NCBI GenBank assembly: GCA_903898715.1
Contig: CAIUGL010000103.1
Coordinates: forward strand, 21,557-85,556
DNA from: an uncultured Cytophagaceae bacterium
GTDB taxonomy: Bacteria > Bacteroidota > Bacteroidia > Cytophagales > Spirosomataceae
Length of the DNA: 64,000 nucleotides
Direction of reading: 5' to 3'
Shown: positions 7,222 to 16,641 of the stretch, piece after piece
Layout: each line of letters begins with the position of its first letter
Numbering within the stretch: position 1 is the stretch's first letter
Position numbers and translations under genes: made by a program
Notes under the pieces: generated by a model
Databases searched by the model: none
The model's input: only the letters and a program-made list of their open reading frames with translations
What the model was told of the DNA's origin: nothing

Positions 7222-7698
7222 TTATTTCTGCTTCTCAAACCCTAACGAAACCGAATTCACGCAATAGCGTAAGCCTGTTTCCGTAGGACCATCATCGAAA
7301 ACGTGTCCTAAATGACCACCACATTTGGCGCATGTGATCTCAATACGACGCATACCCAAAGTTAAATCAGCTGTTTCTTTAATAACACCTGCTTTGACTT
7401 CCTTATCGAAAGAAGGCCAACCGCAGTGCGAATCAAACTTGGAATCCGATTTAAATAAACGCGTCCCACAACCCCGACAAGTATAATATCCTTCTTCATT
7501 GTGCATCAAGAATTTACCTGTATATGGACGCTCCGTTCCTTTTTGACGTAAAATATAGTACTCATCTTCACTCAAACGAGCTTTCCATTCAGCCTCAGTA
7601 ACTGGTAATTTATCCATTGAACTTGTTGATTTAGGAGTTTGGCTACATGCCTGAAAGGCTAATGCAAGCGCAAACAAGAAATAAGGAAATGATTTCAT
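7222..7698 (-). CDS. msrB: methionine-R-sulfoxide reductase
   Basis: A 158-residue MsrB with a lipoprotein-type signal (hydrophobic residues 4-16, then QAC), so exported and anchored. The zinc-binding pairs CRGCG and CAKCGG are present, as are HCGWPSF and the catalytic RYCVNS near the C-terminus. The enzyme reduces methionine-R-sulfoxide in periplasmic or outer proteins, with electrons from thioredoxin-like partners, which fits the thioredoxin-domain lipoprotein encoded ~2 kb away. It is transcribed in the same direction as the Crp-like gene. Confidence 0.95.
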   Translation of the reverse strand: MKSFPYFLFALALAFQACSQTPKSTSSMDKLPVTEAEWKARLSEDEYYILRQKGTERPYTGKFLMHNEEGYYTCRGCGTRLFKSDSKFDSHCGWPSFDKEVKAGVIKETADLTLGMRRIEITCAKCGGHLGHVFDDGPTETGLRYCVNSVSLGFEKQK

Positions 7699-7740
7699 AC
7701 GATTTCGTTTAGGATGAAACGAAAAAACAAGCCAAATGTT

Positions 7741-8733
7741 TTACTCAATTAAATCACCTAAGAACATTAAATACGGAGTTTCCGCAGGCGAATCAATATC
7801 CTTGTAGCGATGGTAATTTCCTAAAATCAAGTTTTGAAGGGTTTTCTTCAAACGCTTCCAACGCGCCTCAGGCAAATTTGCCCGACGATCCCAATAATCA
7901 ATTCGGGTATCCAAAGGCTCAAACCGCTGATTCGGGAATTTTTCCGAAACCGCTTTGCGTAGTTCTACTAAATATTCCAATTTCTTTCGATACGGACCAA
8001 CCTTGTCCTCATGTGGCCGCTGAATACGTTCCCACATCGTAGGCGGTGTACCCGGATTTCCTTTAACCCCTACCTGTTGCTCTGAATGCAAACGATATTG
8101 CACATAGGTCGCCGGAATAAAATCAATCCGATTTTCCAATGCCGCCGAGATACCCATCCATGCATCATGCAAAAAGAAAGAAGGTAAATTCGTTGGGAAA
8201 GGAGAAATTTTATCTAAAAACCGCTTCCGAATACCCATGGTACATCCGGTAACCCGATTACCATCTAATAAGATATCTAATGATTTTCCAGCACGCCACT
8301 CCCGCTGCTGTTCCTCGCGAAAACGAAAGGTGGACCATAATTTTTTGCCAGAAATTTGGCCAAATTCATCCACTAAAAGTGCATCTGTAAATACTACTTC
8401 GGCTTGATCGTGGTGATTAAAATAGGTGGAGATTCGTTCAATTTTTTGATGATCCCAATAATCATCCTGATCCGCTGGGAAAATATAATCTCCTGAACAA
8501 AGTGATAATGCCTTTTGAAAATTTTGATAGGTACCTAAGCGCGTTGGATTGCGGTGAATCACCAAGGGCAGTCGGTCTGTAAATTGCTCCAAAATCTCCA
8601 GCGTCCTATCTGTAGACCCCTCATCGCAGACAATAATCTCGTCGGCACGCATAGTTTGGTCAACAAAACTACTCAGCTGAGTCCGGAGAAATTTCTCTCC
8701 GTTTAAGGTACAAAGTGCAATCGATATCTTCAA
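7741..8733 (-). CDS. GT2-family glycosyltransferase
   Basis: A ~330-residue GT-A glycosyltransferase. The N-terminus has SIALCTLNGEKFL, then IIVCDEGSTDRTLEIL and PADQDDYWD, the nucleotide-sugar-binding acidic motifs of GT2 enzymes. A TGCTMGIRK segment and HDAWMG motif follow, as in rhamnosyl- or galactosyltransferases for cell-surface polysaccharide. No ATG opens this frame near the domain start; the TTG complementary to 8731-8733 lies 12 bases after the polA stop and gives a natural N-terminus. Reading from the upstream ATG at 8820 would overlap polA by 76 bases with an unrelated leader, so I reject it. Probably co-transcribed with polA. Confidence 0.85.
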   Translation of the reverse strand: MKISIALCTLNGEKFLRTQLSSFVDQTMRADEIIVCDEGSTDRTLEILEQFTDRLPLVIHRNPTRLGTYQNFQKALSLCSGDYIFPADQDDYWDHQKIERISTYFNHHDQAEVVFTDALLVDEFGQISGKKLWSTFRFREEQQREWRAGKSLDILLDGNRVTGCTMGIRKRFLDKISPFPTNLPSFFLHDAWMGISAALENRIDFIPATYVQYRLHSEQQVGVKGNPGTPPTMWERIQRPHEDKVGPYRKKLEYLVELRKAVSEKFPNQRFEPLDTRIDYWDRRANLPEARWKRLKKTLQNLILGNYHRYKDIDSPAETPYLMFLGDLIE

Positions 8734-8744
8734 AACAAAGCAAA

Positions 8745-11570
8745 TTAATGGGCTTCCAACCAATTCATACCAACACCAATACCCGTTTCCATGGCCACAC
8801 CCAAATCCATGGCTTGACACATAATTTCATTAATCTTCTCGCGAAGGTAATTAATTTCATCTACATGCGCATCAAAAACTAATTCGTCATGAACCGTCAA
8901 AATCATTCGCGATTTTAGATTTTCCCGTTCAATAAACGATTGAATCTGAATCATGGCCACTTTGATCATATCTGCCGCAGAACCCTGAATAGGCGCATTA
9001 ATTGCATTTCGTTCCGCAAAACTCCGCTCATTCATATTGGGAGATAAGATATCACGCAAATAACGACGTCGGCCGAGTACCGTTTCAACATAACCCAGTT
9101 CACGCGCTTGGGTAATGGTCGCATCCATGTAGGACTTGACATTCGGAAACTCGACAAAATATTGATCGATAATTTCCTTCGCTTCCGTCCGCGAGATGCC
9201 TAAAGAACCTGCTAAACCAAAGGCAGATTGACCATAAATAATCCCAAAATTGACCGCTTTGGCCCGTCGGCGCAATTCAGAAGTCACCTCTTCCAAACTA
9301 ACCTTGAAAACCTTCGCAGCAGTTGCCTTATGCACATCAATTCCTTGATTAAATGCGTTCAACATCGCCTCATCTTTGGCAAAAGCAGCCATAATGCGCA
9401 ACTCAATCTGCGAGTAATCGGCCGATAGAATCTGATAATTCGAATCACGCGGAATAAATGCTTTCCGTATTTCACGGCCTCTAGGCGTCCGAATTGGTAT
9501 ATTTTGCAGGTTGGGATCCTTTGAAGACAAACGCCCCGTAGCCGTAACCGCCTGCATAAATGAGGTATGAATACGACCTGTTTTAGGTGAAATCAAAAGA
9601 GGAAGTGCGTCCACGTAGGTCGACTTTAATTTCTGCAATTCCCTGAAATCAAGAATTAAACGGGCAATTTCATGTTCAGATTCCAACTTAGACAAAACCT
9701 CTTCGCCCGTCATGTATTGGCCCGTTTTGGTTTTCTTAGCTTTCGGATCCAATTTTAATTTCTCAAATAAGATCTCACCCAATTGCTTGGGCGATGCCAC
9801 ATTGAATTCTTGGCCCGCAGCCTCAAAGATTTTTTGTTGGACTTCTCTCGAATCAACCTCGAGCGTCTTTGACATTTCTTGCAAGAAAGCCACGTCTAAG
9901 TTTACCCCTTCACATTCGATCTTGGATAGTACCCGAGCTAAGGGCATTTCTACGTCCATCAATAATTCGATGGCTTTGGGATTTTTGGCCAACTGCTCAT
10001 CTAAAAATGGCTTGATTTGAAGCGTTACATCAGCATCTTCAGCTGCATATTCTTTAATGTCCTCCAGGGAAACATCCCGCATATTGCCTTGCTTAACACC
10101 TTTTTTACCGATCAAGGTCTCAATCGACAATGGCTCATACTGCAAATAAGACATGGCCAATGCGTCCATATTGTGCCGTTTTTCAGGTTCGATTAGGTAG
10201 TGCGCAAGCATGGTGTCGTAGGTAATACCCTTGATTTCAATGCCATAATTCGCCAGTACACTCATGTCATATTTAATGTTCTGAGCTACTTTTTGAATGG
10301 CTTCATTCGCAAAAAGATCTTTGAATAAGTCAACAAGTGATTGTGCTTCTGTTTGATCCTCCGGGAATGGTACGTAAAATGCCTCCCCTTTTCGGTAAGC
10401 AAATGACATACCCACTAACTCCGCCTCCACAGCTGTTAAACTCGTGGTTTCCGTATCAAAACAGAAGGTGGTTTGTCGGCCTAAAAAACCCACCAGCGAC
10501 CTCACAGCGGCTTCGCCTTGAACCAAATGATATTGATGTGCCGTATTCGACAGATTATTAAAATGAGAAACCTTTTCTTCCGCCTCCTCGTCCAACATAA
10601 ATCCAGCTGGAGCAGCTACCGGTGACCCAAACATATCCATTTGATTGGAAGCCACTTTTGGGCTTGCTTTGGGTTTGGGTGCTACGGGTTCTGGGTCTTC
10701 GCCTAGGATGCGTCTGCGTAACGTTCTGAATTCTAGTTCATCTAATAATGGCTCTAACAATTCACGATTAGGCTCGGTTTTGATTAATTTTTCTTCTTCG
10801 TATTCAATAGGAACCTCACACAAGATGGTTGCCAAATGACGTGAAAGCATGCCTTGCTCTTGAAAGTTTTCCAAGTTTTCACGCAGTTTCCCTTTTAGCT
10901 TATCGGTATTTTTAAATAGGTTCTCCATCGAACCATATTCTTCAATTAACTTCTGTGCAGTCTTCTCTCCGACCCCGGGAACACCTGGAATATTATCAAC
11001 CGCATCTCCCATTAAACCAAGCATATCAATGACTTGGTCCACGTGTTGAATGTTCCATTTGGCACAAACTTCCTTGGGACCTAGGACCTCAACACCCTTG
11101 CCCATGAAGGCAGGCTTGTACATTTTGATTCGCTCTTCGACCAGTTGGCCATAATCCTTATCCGGCGTCATCATATACACCTCGATATCTGGATTAGCGC
11201 GAACGGCTTTTTTAGCGATTGTTCCGATGATGTCATCGGCTTCATACCCATCCAAGATTAAGATGGGAATATCCAATGCTTCAACTAATTTCTTAACGTA
11301 GGGAATGGCGATGGTAATGTCCTCCGGTTGCTTTTCCCGTTGGGCTTTGTATGGCGTGTATTCGACGTGCCGGAAAGTAGGTGCCGACGTATCAAAGGCG
11401 ACGCCCAAATAATCGGGTTTTTCCTTTTGAATTACTTCCAAAATGGTGTTTGTAAAACCAAAAACGGCACTAGTATTGATCCCTTTTGATGAAATTCGGG
11501 GTGTTTTGGCAAACGCAAAATGGGCGCGATAAATCAGCGCCATCGCATCAAAAAGGAATAATTTTTTCAT
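8745..11570 (-). CDS. polA: DNA polymerase I
   Basis: A 941-residue enzyme with all three domains. Residues 1-~290 form the 5'-3' exonuclease (LFDAMALIYRAHFAF, DGYEADDIIG, GLMGDAVDNIPGVPGVG). The 3'-5' exonuclease keeps the DTE of motif I (FCFDTETTSL), NIKYD and the YAAEDAD Asp, so proofreading is probably active. The polymerase domain shows motif A SADYSQIELRI, motif B RRAKAVNFGIIYGQS and motif C TVHDELVFD. It fills gaps in repair and removes Okazaki primers. Divergent from pdxH. The length is typical of Bacteroidota PolA. Confidence 0.98.
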   Translation of the reverse strand: MKKLFLFDAMALIYRAHFAFAKTPRISSKGINTSAVFGFTNTILEVIQKEKPDYLGVAFDTSAPTFRHVEYTPYKAQREKQPEDITIAIPYVKKLVEALDIPILILDGYEADDIIGTIAKKAVRANPDIEVYMMTPDKDYGQLVEERIKMYKPAFMGKGVEVLGPKEVCAKWNIQHVDQVIDMLGLMGDAVDNIPGVPGVGEKTAQKLIEEYGSMENLFKNTDKLKGKLRENLENFQEQGMLSRHLATILCEVPIEYEEEKLIKTEPNRELLEPLLDELEFRTLRRRILGEDPEPVAPKPKASPKVASNQMDMFGSPVAAPAGFMLDEEAEEKVSHFNNLSNTAHQYHLVQGEAAVRSLVGFLGRQTTFCFDTETTSLTAVEAELVGMSFAYRKGEAFYVPFPEDQTEAQSLVDLFKDLFANEAIQKVAQNIKYDMSVLANYGIEIKGITYDTMLAHYLIEPEKRHNMDALAMSYLQYEPLSIETLIGKKGVKQGNMRDVSLEDIKEYAAEDADVTLQIKPFLDEQLAKNPKAIELLMDVEMPLARVLSKIECEGVNLDVAFLQEMSKTLEVDSREVQQKIFEAAGQEFNVASPKQLGEILFEKLKLDPKAKKTKTGQYMTGEEVLSKLESEHEIARLILDFRELQKLKSTYVDALPLLISPKTGRIHTSFMQAVTATGRLSSKDPNLQNIPIRTPRGREIRKAFIPRDSNYQILSADYSQIELRIMAAFAKDEAMLNAFNQGIDVHKATAAKVFKVSLEEVTSELRRRAKAVNFGIIYGQSAFGLAGSLGISRTEAKEIIDQYFVEFPNVKSYMDATITQARELGYVETVLGRRRYLRDILSPNMNERSFAERNAINAPIQGSAADMIKVAMIQIQSFIERENLKSRMILTVHDELVFDAHVDEINYLREKINEIMCQAMDLGVAMETGIGVGMNWLEAH

Positions 11571-11580
11571 AGAAATTGAC

Positions 11581-11588
11581 TAATTTTG
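11581..11588 (+). promoter_or_regulatory. -7 box (TAATTTTG) for pdxH
   Basis: TAATTTTG matches TAnnTTTG and lies ~47 bases before the pdxH ATG. No well-spaced TTG at -33 is obvious. Confidence 0.4.
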
Positions 11589-11635
11589 GCCGAGCAGAAA
11601 GCCCGCTCAAAGATAAGAAATAAAAATTCTGAATT

Positions 11636-12268
11636 ATGAATTTAGCTGCCCTTCGTGAGAATTATCAAAAAGGTGAACTTTTAGAAACCACAGTACATAT
11701 TGATCCGATTGAGCAATTTAAAATTTGGTTTCAAGAAGCGTCAAATGCCAAAGTTATTGAGCCCAATGCAATGTTTTTGAGTACAGTGGGGCATGACAAT
11801 AAACCAGCCGGTCGGATTGTCTTATTAAAACATGTAGATGAGGCTTTCTCTTTTTTTACAAATTATCACTCGCGCAAAGGGGCTGAATTAGCACAGCACG
11901 CGCATGCTTCCTTGACCTTCTTTTGGGGGGAATTGGAGCGGCAAGTGCGCATTGAAGGAAATGTACATAAGATGTCGGAAGTCCTTTCGACCGAATATTT
12001 CCATCAAAGACCGCGTGAATCTCAATTGGGCGCTTGGGTATCAGACCAAAGCGCACGCGTTGAATCTCGCGAATATTTAGAACAACGCTATGCCGAATTA
12101 GCCAAAACGTATGAGGGAAAAGAAATCCCGAAACCGGTACATTGGGGAGGTTACCAGCTAATCCCCTCCTATTTCGAATTCTGGCAAGGCAGACCCTCTA
12201 GACTACATGATCGAATTGTGTACGAGAAGAATGGGCAGGCATGGGAGCGGTATCGAATAGCACCATAA
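11636..12268 (+). CDS. pdxH: pyridoxamine 5'-phosphate oxidase
   Basis: A 210-residue FMN enzyme that oxidises pyridoxamine or pyridoxine 5'-phosphate to pyridoxal phosphate. The family landmarks are present: NAMFLSTVG, GRIVLLKHVDEAFSFFTNY, RKGAELAQH, the RQVRIEGNV strand, and the C-terminal signature WGGYQLIPSYFEFWQGRPSRLHDR that ends in the PLP-binding Arg/His. Length is normal. The gene stands alone, divergent from polA, and is followed within six bases by a long heptamer array. Confidence 0.97.
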   Translation: MNLAALRENYQKGELLETTVHIDPIEQFKIWFQEASNAKVIEPNAMFLSTVGHDNKPAGRIVLLKHVDEAFSFFTNYHSRKGAELAQHAHASLTFFWGELERQVRIEGNVHKMSEVLSTEYFHQRPRESQLGAWVSDQSARVESREYLEQRYAELAKTYEGKEIPKPVHWGGYQLIPSYFEFWQGRPSRLHDRIVYEKNGQAWERYRIAP

Positions 12269-12273
12269 ATTTA

Positions 12274-12503
12274 GACGTTGGACGTTGGACGTTGGACGTT
12301 AGAGGTTAGAACTAAGAGGTAAGAGGTGAGAGGTTAGTCTCTTTGGCAAACCTTTCAGGATTGCCAAAGTTTGAGCCGCATGCAATGCGGCGATTATCCT
12401 TAGACGTTAGACATAAGAAGTTAGAGGTGAGAGTTAAGAGATCATTAAGCATACCTTCGGACTTCGGACTATTTTCCTCCGGACTGGTTACTAGCGACTA
12501 AAC
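12274..12503 (+). repeat. composite heptamer element C
   Basis: This fills most of the 320-base gap after pdxH. Nine 7-bp units in phase (12274-12336) run GACGTTG x3, GACGTTA, GAGGTTA, GAACTAA, GAGGTAA, GAGGTGA, GAGGTTA. A double-hairpin element interrupts (12341-12395). Six more units follow (12403-12444: GACGTTA, GACATAA, GAAGTTA, GAGGTGA, GAGTTAA, GAGATCA). Then come CTTCGGACTTCGGACT, CTCCGGACT and a TACTAGCGACT tail. The same order of classes occurs at 13521-13722. The rest of the gap (12504-12588) holds a promoter. Confidence 0.88.
12341..12395 (+). repeat. double-hairpin element, copy 2
   Basis: CTTTGGCAA (12341-12349) pairs with TTGCCAAAG (12361-12369) with an inner CCT/AGG pair. A linker TTTGA leads to a second perfect stem GCCGCAT (12375-12381) / ATGCGGC (12385-12391), then GATT. 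Compared with 5188-5239 the loop and second stem differ but the order, linker and end are kept, as expected of a repeated structured element. Confidence 0.65.
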
Positions 12504-12559
12504 ACTTTTCCCTGACTATTTTTATCAGTTCTCAAATAAGAGAAATCCCACTTGTGTCG

Positions 12560-12567
12560 TATGTTTG
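12560..12567 (+). promoter_or_regulatory. -7 box (TATGTTTG)
   Basis: TATGTTTG fits TAnnTTTG and ends 21 bases before the ATG at 12589. It overlaps an in-frame TTG at 12565, which is therefore unlikely to be the start. Confidence 0.5.
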
Positions 12568-12588
12568 GTAAACATCCTAACCCAACAT

Positions 12589-13527
12589 ATGAAATCGTCC
12601 ATTCTACGATATTGCTATCTTATACTATTTCTTATTTTATTAACTATGGGCATACCCTTTACAAATGCCCAAGGACAATTGATCAAGGTTTTCGACGCAG
12701 AATCACATGTCGCAGTCCCTTATGCGACTATTCACTTTTTAGCACAAAATATTTCCTATTCAACCAATGAAAATGGCTTCTTTTTAGTTTCGACTAAACT
12801 CCGAGAACAAAAGGATTCGTTGCGCATCAGCTGCGTTGGTTATACACCTCAAACAATTTTGCTCGGAAATAACCCCAAAATGCTTGAAATTCAACTCCAA
12901 GCCGCACAAATTGAATTAACTGAAATTCGAGTTCATCCCCACAAATTCAACCTATTTAATACAGAAAAAGCACATATGAAAGGCTCCATGGGCGGTGTAG
13001 CTGAAGAAGAATACATGGTTGGCTTAAGCTTTGATTCTACCCAATTTGCCCATAAAATGATTGAATCGGTCATGGTGTATATTGCCAAAGGAGGAGATTA
13101 TAAAGTCCCATTTCGTATTCGATTATTCCGCTTACGGAATGGAAAACCAACCTCAGAGGAGTTATATCAAACAAATTGGGTAGTACGTGCCACAAAAACC
13201 GGGTGGAACACCTTCGACATTCCTAGCAAGGATGTATACATCCCTGAATCTGGCTGCCTGATTGCAGTCGAATGGCTCGAATTTCAAAACATCGATTACT
13301 CGAAAATCGATTATTCCAAAAGAGATTTCAATTTAGATTTTAGTAAGTATAAAGGACAATATCTTGGCGTGGGCTACACAAAAAAGCCTAATTCTAGCCT
13401 TGGTTTTTATCGGAATATTAAATCAAAAGGTGTTTGGCATTCCTCCGATCTACTATTTGGTAATTTTAAAAATCCTGTATTTCACAATAGGATATTAAGG
13501 CCGATGATTGCCTTAAAATTGAGGTAA
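12589..13527 (+). CDS. secreted carboxypeptidase-regulatory-like domain protein, unknown role
   Basis: A 312-residue exported protein. After a signal peptide (ILFLILLTMGIPFTNAQG), residues ~28-105 look like a carboxypeptidase D regulatory-like beta sandwich (VPYATIHFL, TNENGFFLV, LRISCVGYTPQTI), the module found at the start of many Bacteroidota outer-membrane proteins. The remaining ~200 residues are beta-rich without a family I recognise, and no TonB plug or barrel is seen. The last bases, including the stop codon, form a GAGGTAA heptamer, so the downstream array starts inside the gene. It is bracketed by two same-direction composite repeat elements. Confidence 0.8.
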   Translation: MKSSILRYCYLILFLILLTMGIPFTNAQGQLIKVFDAESHVAVPYATIHFLAQNISYSTNENGFFLVSTKLREQKDSLRISCVGYTPQTILLGNNPKMLEIQLQAAQIELTEIRVHPHKFNLFNTEKAHMKGSMGGVAEEEYMVGLSFDSTQFAHKMIESVMVYIAKGGDYKVPFRIRLFRLRNGKPTSEELYQTNWVVRATKTGWNTFDIPSKDVYIPESGCLIAVEWLEFQNIDYSKIDYSKRDFNLDFSKYKGQYLGVGYTKKPNSSLGFYRNIKSKGVWHSSDLLFGNFKNPVFHNRILRPMIALKLR

Positions 13528-13722
13528 GACGTTGGACGTTAGAGGTTAGAGGTTAGAACTAAGAGGTAAGAGGTCATTAAACTTACCTTCGGACTCCGGA
13601 CTATTTTCCTTCGGACTGATGACTAGCGACTGACGACTAGTGACTGATGACTAGCGACTGCCCACTCTTACCTCTTACCTCTTACCTCTCACCTCTTACC
13701 TCTTACCTCTCACCTCTCCCTA
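13521..13722 (+). repeat. composite heptamer element D between two stop codons
   Basis: The whole gap between convergent stop codons is repeat. GAGGTAA (containing the upstream stop), GACGTTG, GACGTTA, GAGGTTA x2, GAACTAA, GAGGTAA and GAGGTCA run in phase at 13521-13576. TTCGGACTCCGGACT and TTCGGACT units follow. Then 15 units remain in unbroken phase at 13618-13722: GATGACT, AGCGACT, GACGACT, AGTGACT, GATGACT, AGCGACT, GCCCACT, CTTACCT x3, CTCACCT, CTTACCT x2, CTCACCT, CTCCCTA. The last holds the stop codon of the polymerase gene on the other strand. The GAGGTAA and CTTACCT parts are complementary and could form a long hairpin. Confidence 0.92.
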
Positions 13723-16638
13723 GTCCTCCCTCCTCGGATCCACCCGCCAGCCCAACTTCCTTAATTGCTGCACCCGCAACGTGCGATGCCCGAATTCCTC
13801 CATCACCACGCCCTGCATCCAATACACCCCATTCCCCCGAAACGAATACTTTTTCAAATCCGCCGGAAAATGCACCGTATCAAAAAACTCACCCCGCACA
13901 TCCACAAAATACCCGAAATACATCCGGTCGCCCGACTTCGTGCGCGTCGGCTTTAAGGTCACCAAATACCCCAAAATATCCCCCCGATCATACGCTAAAT
14001 CCGCATTCAACAAGGTATGCGGTAAATCTGATACCAAATCATAGGGCGAACACAACGGAAAACCCAATATCTCCCACTGGTCAAACGCATCCTCCGCCGG
14101 ATCATGCAACAAGTCCGGCAATACACCCAAATCCGACACCTCATCCCCAAACATCTCCATCGCCACCACCGGAGCCACCTTCCCCTGAAAACGTGCATGC
14201 GCCTCCCAAAGCAACGGCTTCTTTTCCACACCTAAATGTCGGAAAGCCCCAACCCGAATCAATAAAATCGCCTGCTCCAATCCCAAAGAAACCCGATGCA
14301 CAAAATCCTCCCAAGACCGAAACGGCCCTCCCTGCCTCCGCGCCTCCAATAAATCCTGAATCACCCGCTTCTCCAAACCCTTCACATGTACCCAGCCCAT
14401 CCAAACCACCAACCCGCGAATCGACGTCAAATAATCACTCGCATTAATTTCCGGAGCCTCCACCTGCGCCCCACATCGCCTAGCCTCATGGACATAAAAC
14501 TCCGTCCGGTAAAATCCCCCAAAATTATTAATCACCGCCACCATGAACTCCAGCGGATAATAGGTCTTTAAATACAAACTTTGGTAACTCTCCACCGCAA
14601 ATGAAGCCGAATGCGCCTTCGAAAACGAATAACCCGAAAAACTCTCCATTTGACGCCAGACCTCCCGTGACACCGCCTCCGCATAGCCCTTCGCCGCACA
14701 ATTTGTAAAAAACGCCTCCCGAATCCGCTCAAATTCCGCACGTGATCGGTGCTTGCCCGACATCCCCCGCCGCAACACATCCGCCTCCGCCAAACTCAAA
14801 CCCGCAAAATAATGCGCCACCTTGATCACATCCTCCTGATACACCATCACTCCATAAGTCTCCTTCATCAACTCCCCCATCAAGGGATGAACCGGCTCAT
14901 ACGAATCCGGCGCATGATACCGCTCAATATAAGCCTTCATCATTCCTGAAGACGCGACACCCGGTCGTATAATCGACGAGGCTGCGACCAAGGTTATGTA
15001 ATCCTGGCAGTCCAATTTCTTCAATAACTGCCGCATCGCGGGCGATTCAATATAAAAACAACCCATGGTCTCGTGCCGCATCAACTGCCCGCGAATCCCC
15101 TCATCCTGCATAAAATCCTGCACCCGATGCACATCCACATCCACCCCACGATTCGCCCGAATGATATCCACCGACTCCTTGATATGCCCCAACCCGCGTT
15201 GTGACAAAATATCAAACTTCGCAAAACCAATCTCCTCCGCCACATACATATCAAACTGGCAGATGGGAAAACCCTTTGGCATAGGTTCTAACGCCGTATA
15301 CGCAAACAAAGGCTCCTCCGAAATCAAAATACCCCCCGCATGAATGCTCAGGTAATTCGGGAAGTCCAATAACAAATTCCCGTACTTCACAATCAACATG
15401 TGAATCTCCGAACTCACCTCCCGTATCGCCGTGGCGGGGTCCAACCACGCATCGATTTCGGCTTTGGGTAAGCCAAAAACCTTCGCTAATTCCCGATAAA
15501 TCGACTTATCCCGAAAAGTCACATACGTGGCTAGCAAGCATACATGCTTCGCGCCGTAACGCTTAAAGATATAATCGATGATGTCATTGCGCTCATCCCA
15601 CGAAAAGTCAATATCAAAATCCGGCGGACTCGTCCGATGCGGATTAATGAAGCGCTCAAAATATAAATCCAACGCCACCGGATCCACATCCGTAATCCCC
15701 AAACAATACGCCACAATCGAGTTCGCCCCCGAACCACGCCCCACATGAAAATAACCTCGAGAACGCGCATAGCGAATAATATCCCACGTAATCAGAAAAT
15801 ACGCATCAAAATGCAACTCATGAATCACCTTCAACTCCTTCTCGACCCGCGCCTTTGCCTCCCGGTCTGAACGTGGATAGCGATAACGCAAACCCTCATA
15901 GGCCAGTTTGGTCAATAAAGCCAAATCATCCTCCCGACTCGAGCCGTACAAACGTCGGTTCTTGGGTAATTTAAAATCAAAGTGAAAGGTGCAGTTGGCC
16001 AACAGCTGCTCAGCGGCATCCAATAACCCCGGATAATCCCGACAAATCTCCCGCAACTCTTCCGGCGTGTACATCCGCTCATCCTCCTGCGCCTGCGCCT
16101 TGGGTGAAAGCTTACTCAACAAGACATTTTGGTCAATCGCCCGCAACAAACGGTGCATCGAAAAACCCTGCTTGTTCAAGAACGTGACCGGTTGGCACCA
16201 CACCATCCCACCCAAATCCTTCACATTCCACAAGGCCTTCAAATCCGTTCCACGAATACCCCAGCGTTCATTGGGACCTAGCGTGCGCAATACCTTTCGC
16301 CGACTAAACGGAAAAATCGTCCAGACATCCTCCCATTCCGGAGGTCGCTCCGGCCAATCCCCACCAGCCAATAAAATCTGAGAAGCAAAGGCATTAATCT
16401 GTGCTAAACCTGCGGGATTCCGCGCCAGGCAGACATAGCCTTTGGTAAATTCCATGCCTACCACCGGCTTAATCCCCGCTTCTGTACACGCCTGCACAAA
16501 ATCGAAAACCCCAGAAGCACGGTGAATATCTGTTAAGGCCAATACCTGAATGCCACGCGCCACCGCCGCTTCCACTAGCTGCTCAGGCGAAAGCGTTCCA
16601 TAACGGAGGCTATAAAAGGAGTGACAATTCAAGTACAT
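13720..16638 (-). CDS. alternative DNA polymerase III alpha subunit (DnaE2/ImuC-like)
   Basis: A 972-residue family C polymerase, shorter than replicative DnaE (~1160-1200). An N-terminal PHP domain (CHSFYSLRYGT, ALTDIHRASG) is followed by the palm with VGRGSGANSIVAY and the catalytic PDFDIDF near residue 340. HhH and OB-fold segments lie near the C-terminus; the tau-binding tail of replicative DnaE seems absent. Its place directly after dinB (three bases apart), under a divergent LexA-like gene, marks a translesion synthesis cassette, so I infer an error-prone DnaE2-like role. The coding sequence is visibly richer in G+C (33 of 60 bases at 14041-14100) than, for example, metK (25 of 60 at 33961-34020). 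Confidence 0.9.
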   Translation of the reverse strand: MYLNCHSFYSLRYGTLSPEQLVEAAVARGIQVLALTDIHRASGVFDFVQACTEAGIKPVVGMEFTKGYVCLARNPAGLAQINAFASQILLAGGDWPERPPEWEDVWTIFPFSRRKVLRTLGPNERWGIRGTDLKALWNVKDLGGMVWCQPVTFLNKQGFSMHRLLRAIDQNVLLSKLSPKAQAQEDERMYTPEELREICRDYPGLLDAAEQLLANCTFHFDFKLPKNRRLYGSSREDDLALLTKLAYEGLRYRYPRSDREAKARVEKELKVIHELHFDAYFLITWDIIRYARSRGYFHVGRGSGANSIVAYCLGITDVDPVALDLYFERFINPHRTSPPDFDIDFSWDERNDIIDYIFKRYGAKHVCLLATYVTFRDKSIYRELAKVFGLPKAEIDAWLDPATAIREVSSEIHMLIVKYGNLLLDFPNYLSIHAGGILISEEPLFAYTALEPMPKGFPICQFDMYVAEEIGFAKFDILSQRGLGHIKESVDIIRANRGVDVDVHRVQDFMQDEGIRGQLMRHETMGCFYIESPAMRQLLKKLDCQDYITLVAASSIIRPGVASSGMMKAYIERYHAPDSYEPVHPLMGELMKETYGVMVYQEDVIKVAHYFAGLSLAEADVLRRGMSGKHRSRAEFERIREAFFTNCAAKGYAEAVSREVWRQMESFSGYSFSKAHSASFAVESYQSLYLKTYYPLEFMVAVINNFGGFYRTEFYVHEARRCGAQVEAPEINASDYLTSIRGLVVWMGWVHVKGLEKRVIQDLLEARRQGGPFRSWEDFVHRVSLGLEQAILLIRVGAFRHLGVEKKPLLWEAHARFQGKVAPVVAMEMFGDEVSDLGVLPDLLHDPAEDAFDQWEILGFPLCSPYDLVSDLPHTLLNADLAYDRGDILGYLVTLKPTRTKSGDRMYFGYFVDVRGEFFDTVHFPADLKKYSFRGNGVYWMQGVVMEEFGHRTLRVQQLRKLGWRVDPRRED

Positions 16639-16641
16639 GGG

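Noticed and set aside
8734..8820. GT2 gene starting at ATG 8820
   Set aside because: This would read 76 bases of polA in another frame and give an unrelated Gly/Cys-rich leader not found in GT2 enzymes.
12552..12770. Short frame overlapping the secreted protein gene
   Set aside because: It is in another frame of the gene at 12589 and its product has no signal or domain; the overlapping longer frame has a signal peptide.
12274..13722. Possible CRISPR array
   Set aside because: Units are 7 bp and adjacent without spacers; there are no 25-40 base repeats and no cas genes.
13647..14447. Plus-strand reading frame of 266 codons rich in Pro and Ser
   Set aside because: It is antisense to the conserved dnaE-like gene and starts inside the heptamer array. 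Its composition reflects the G+C-rich opposite strand.
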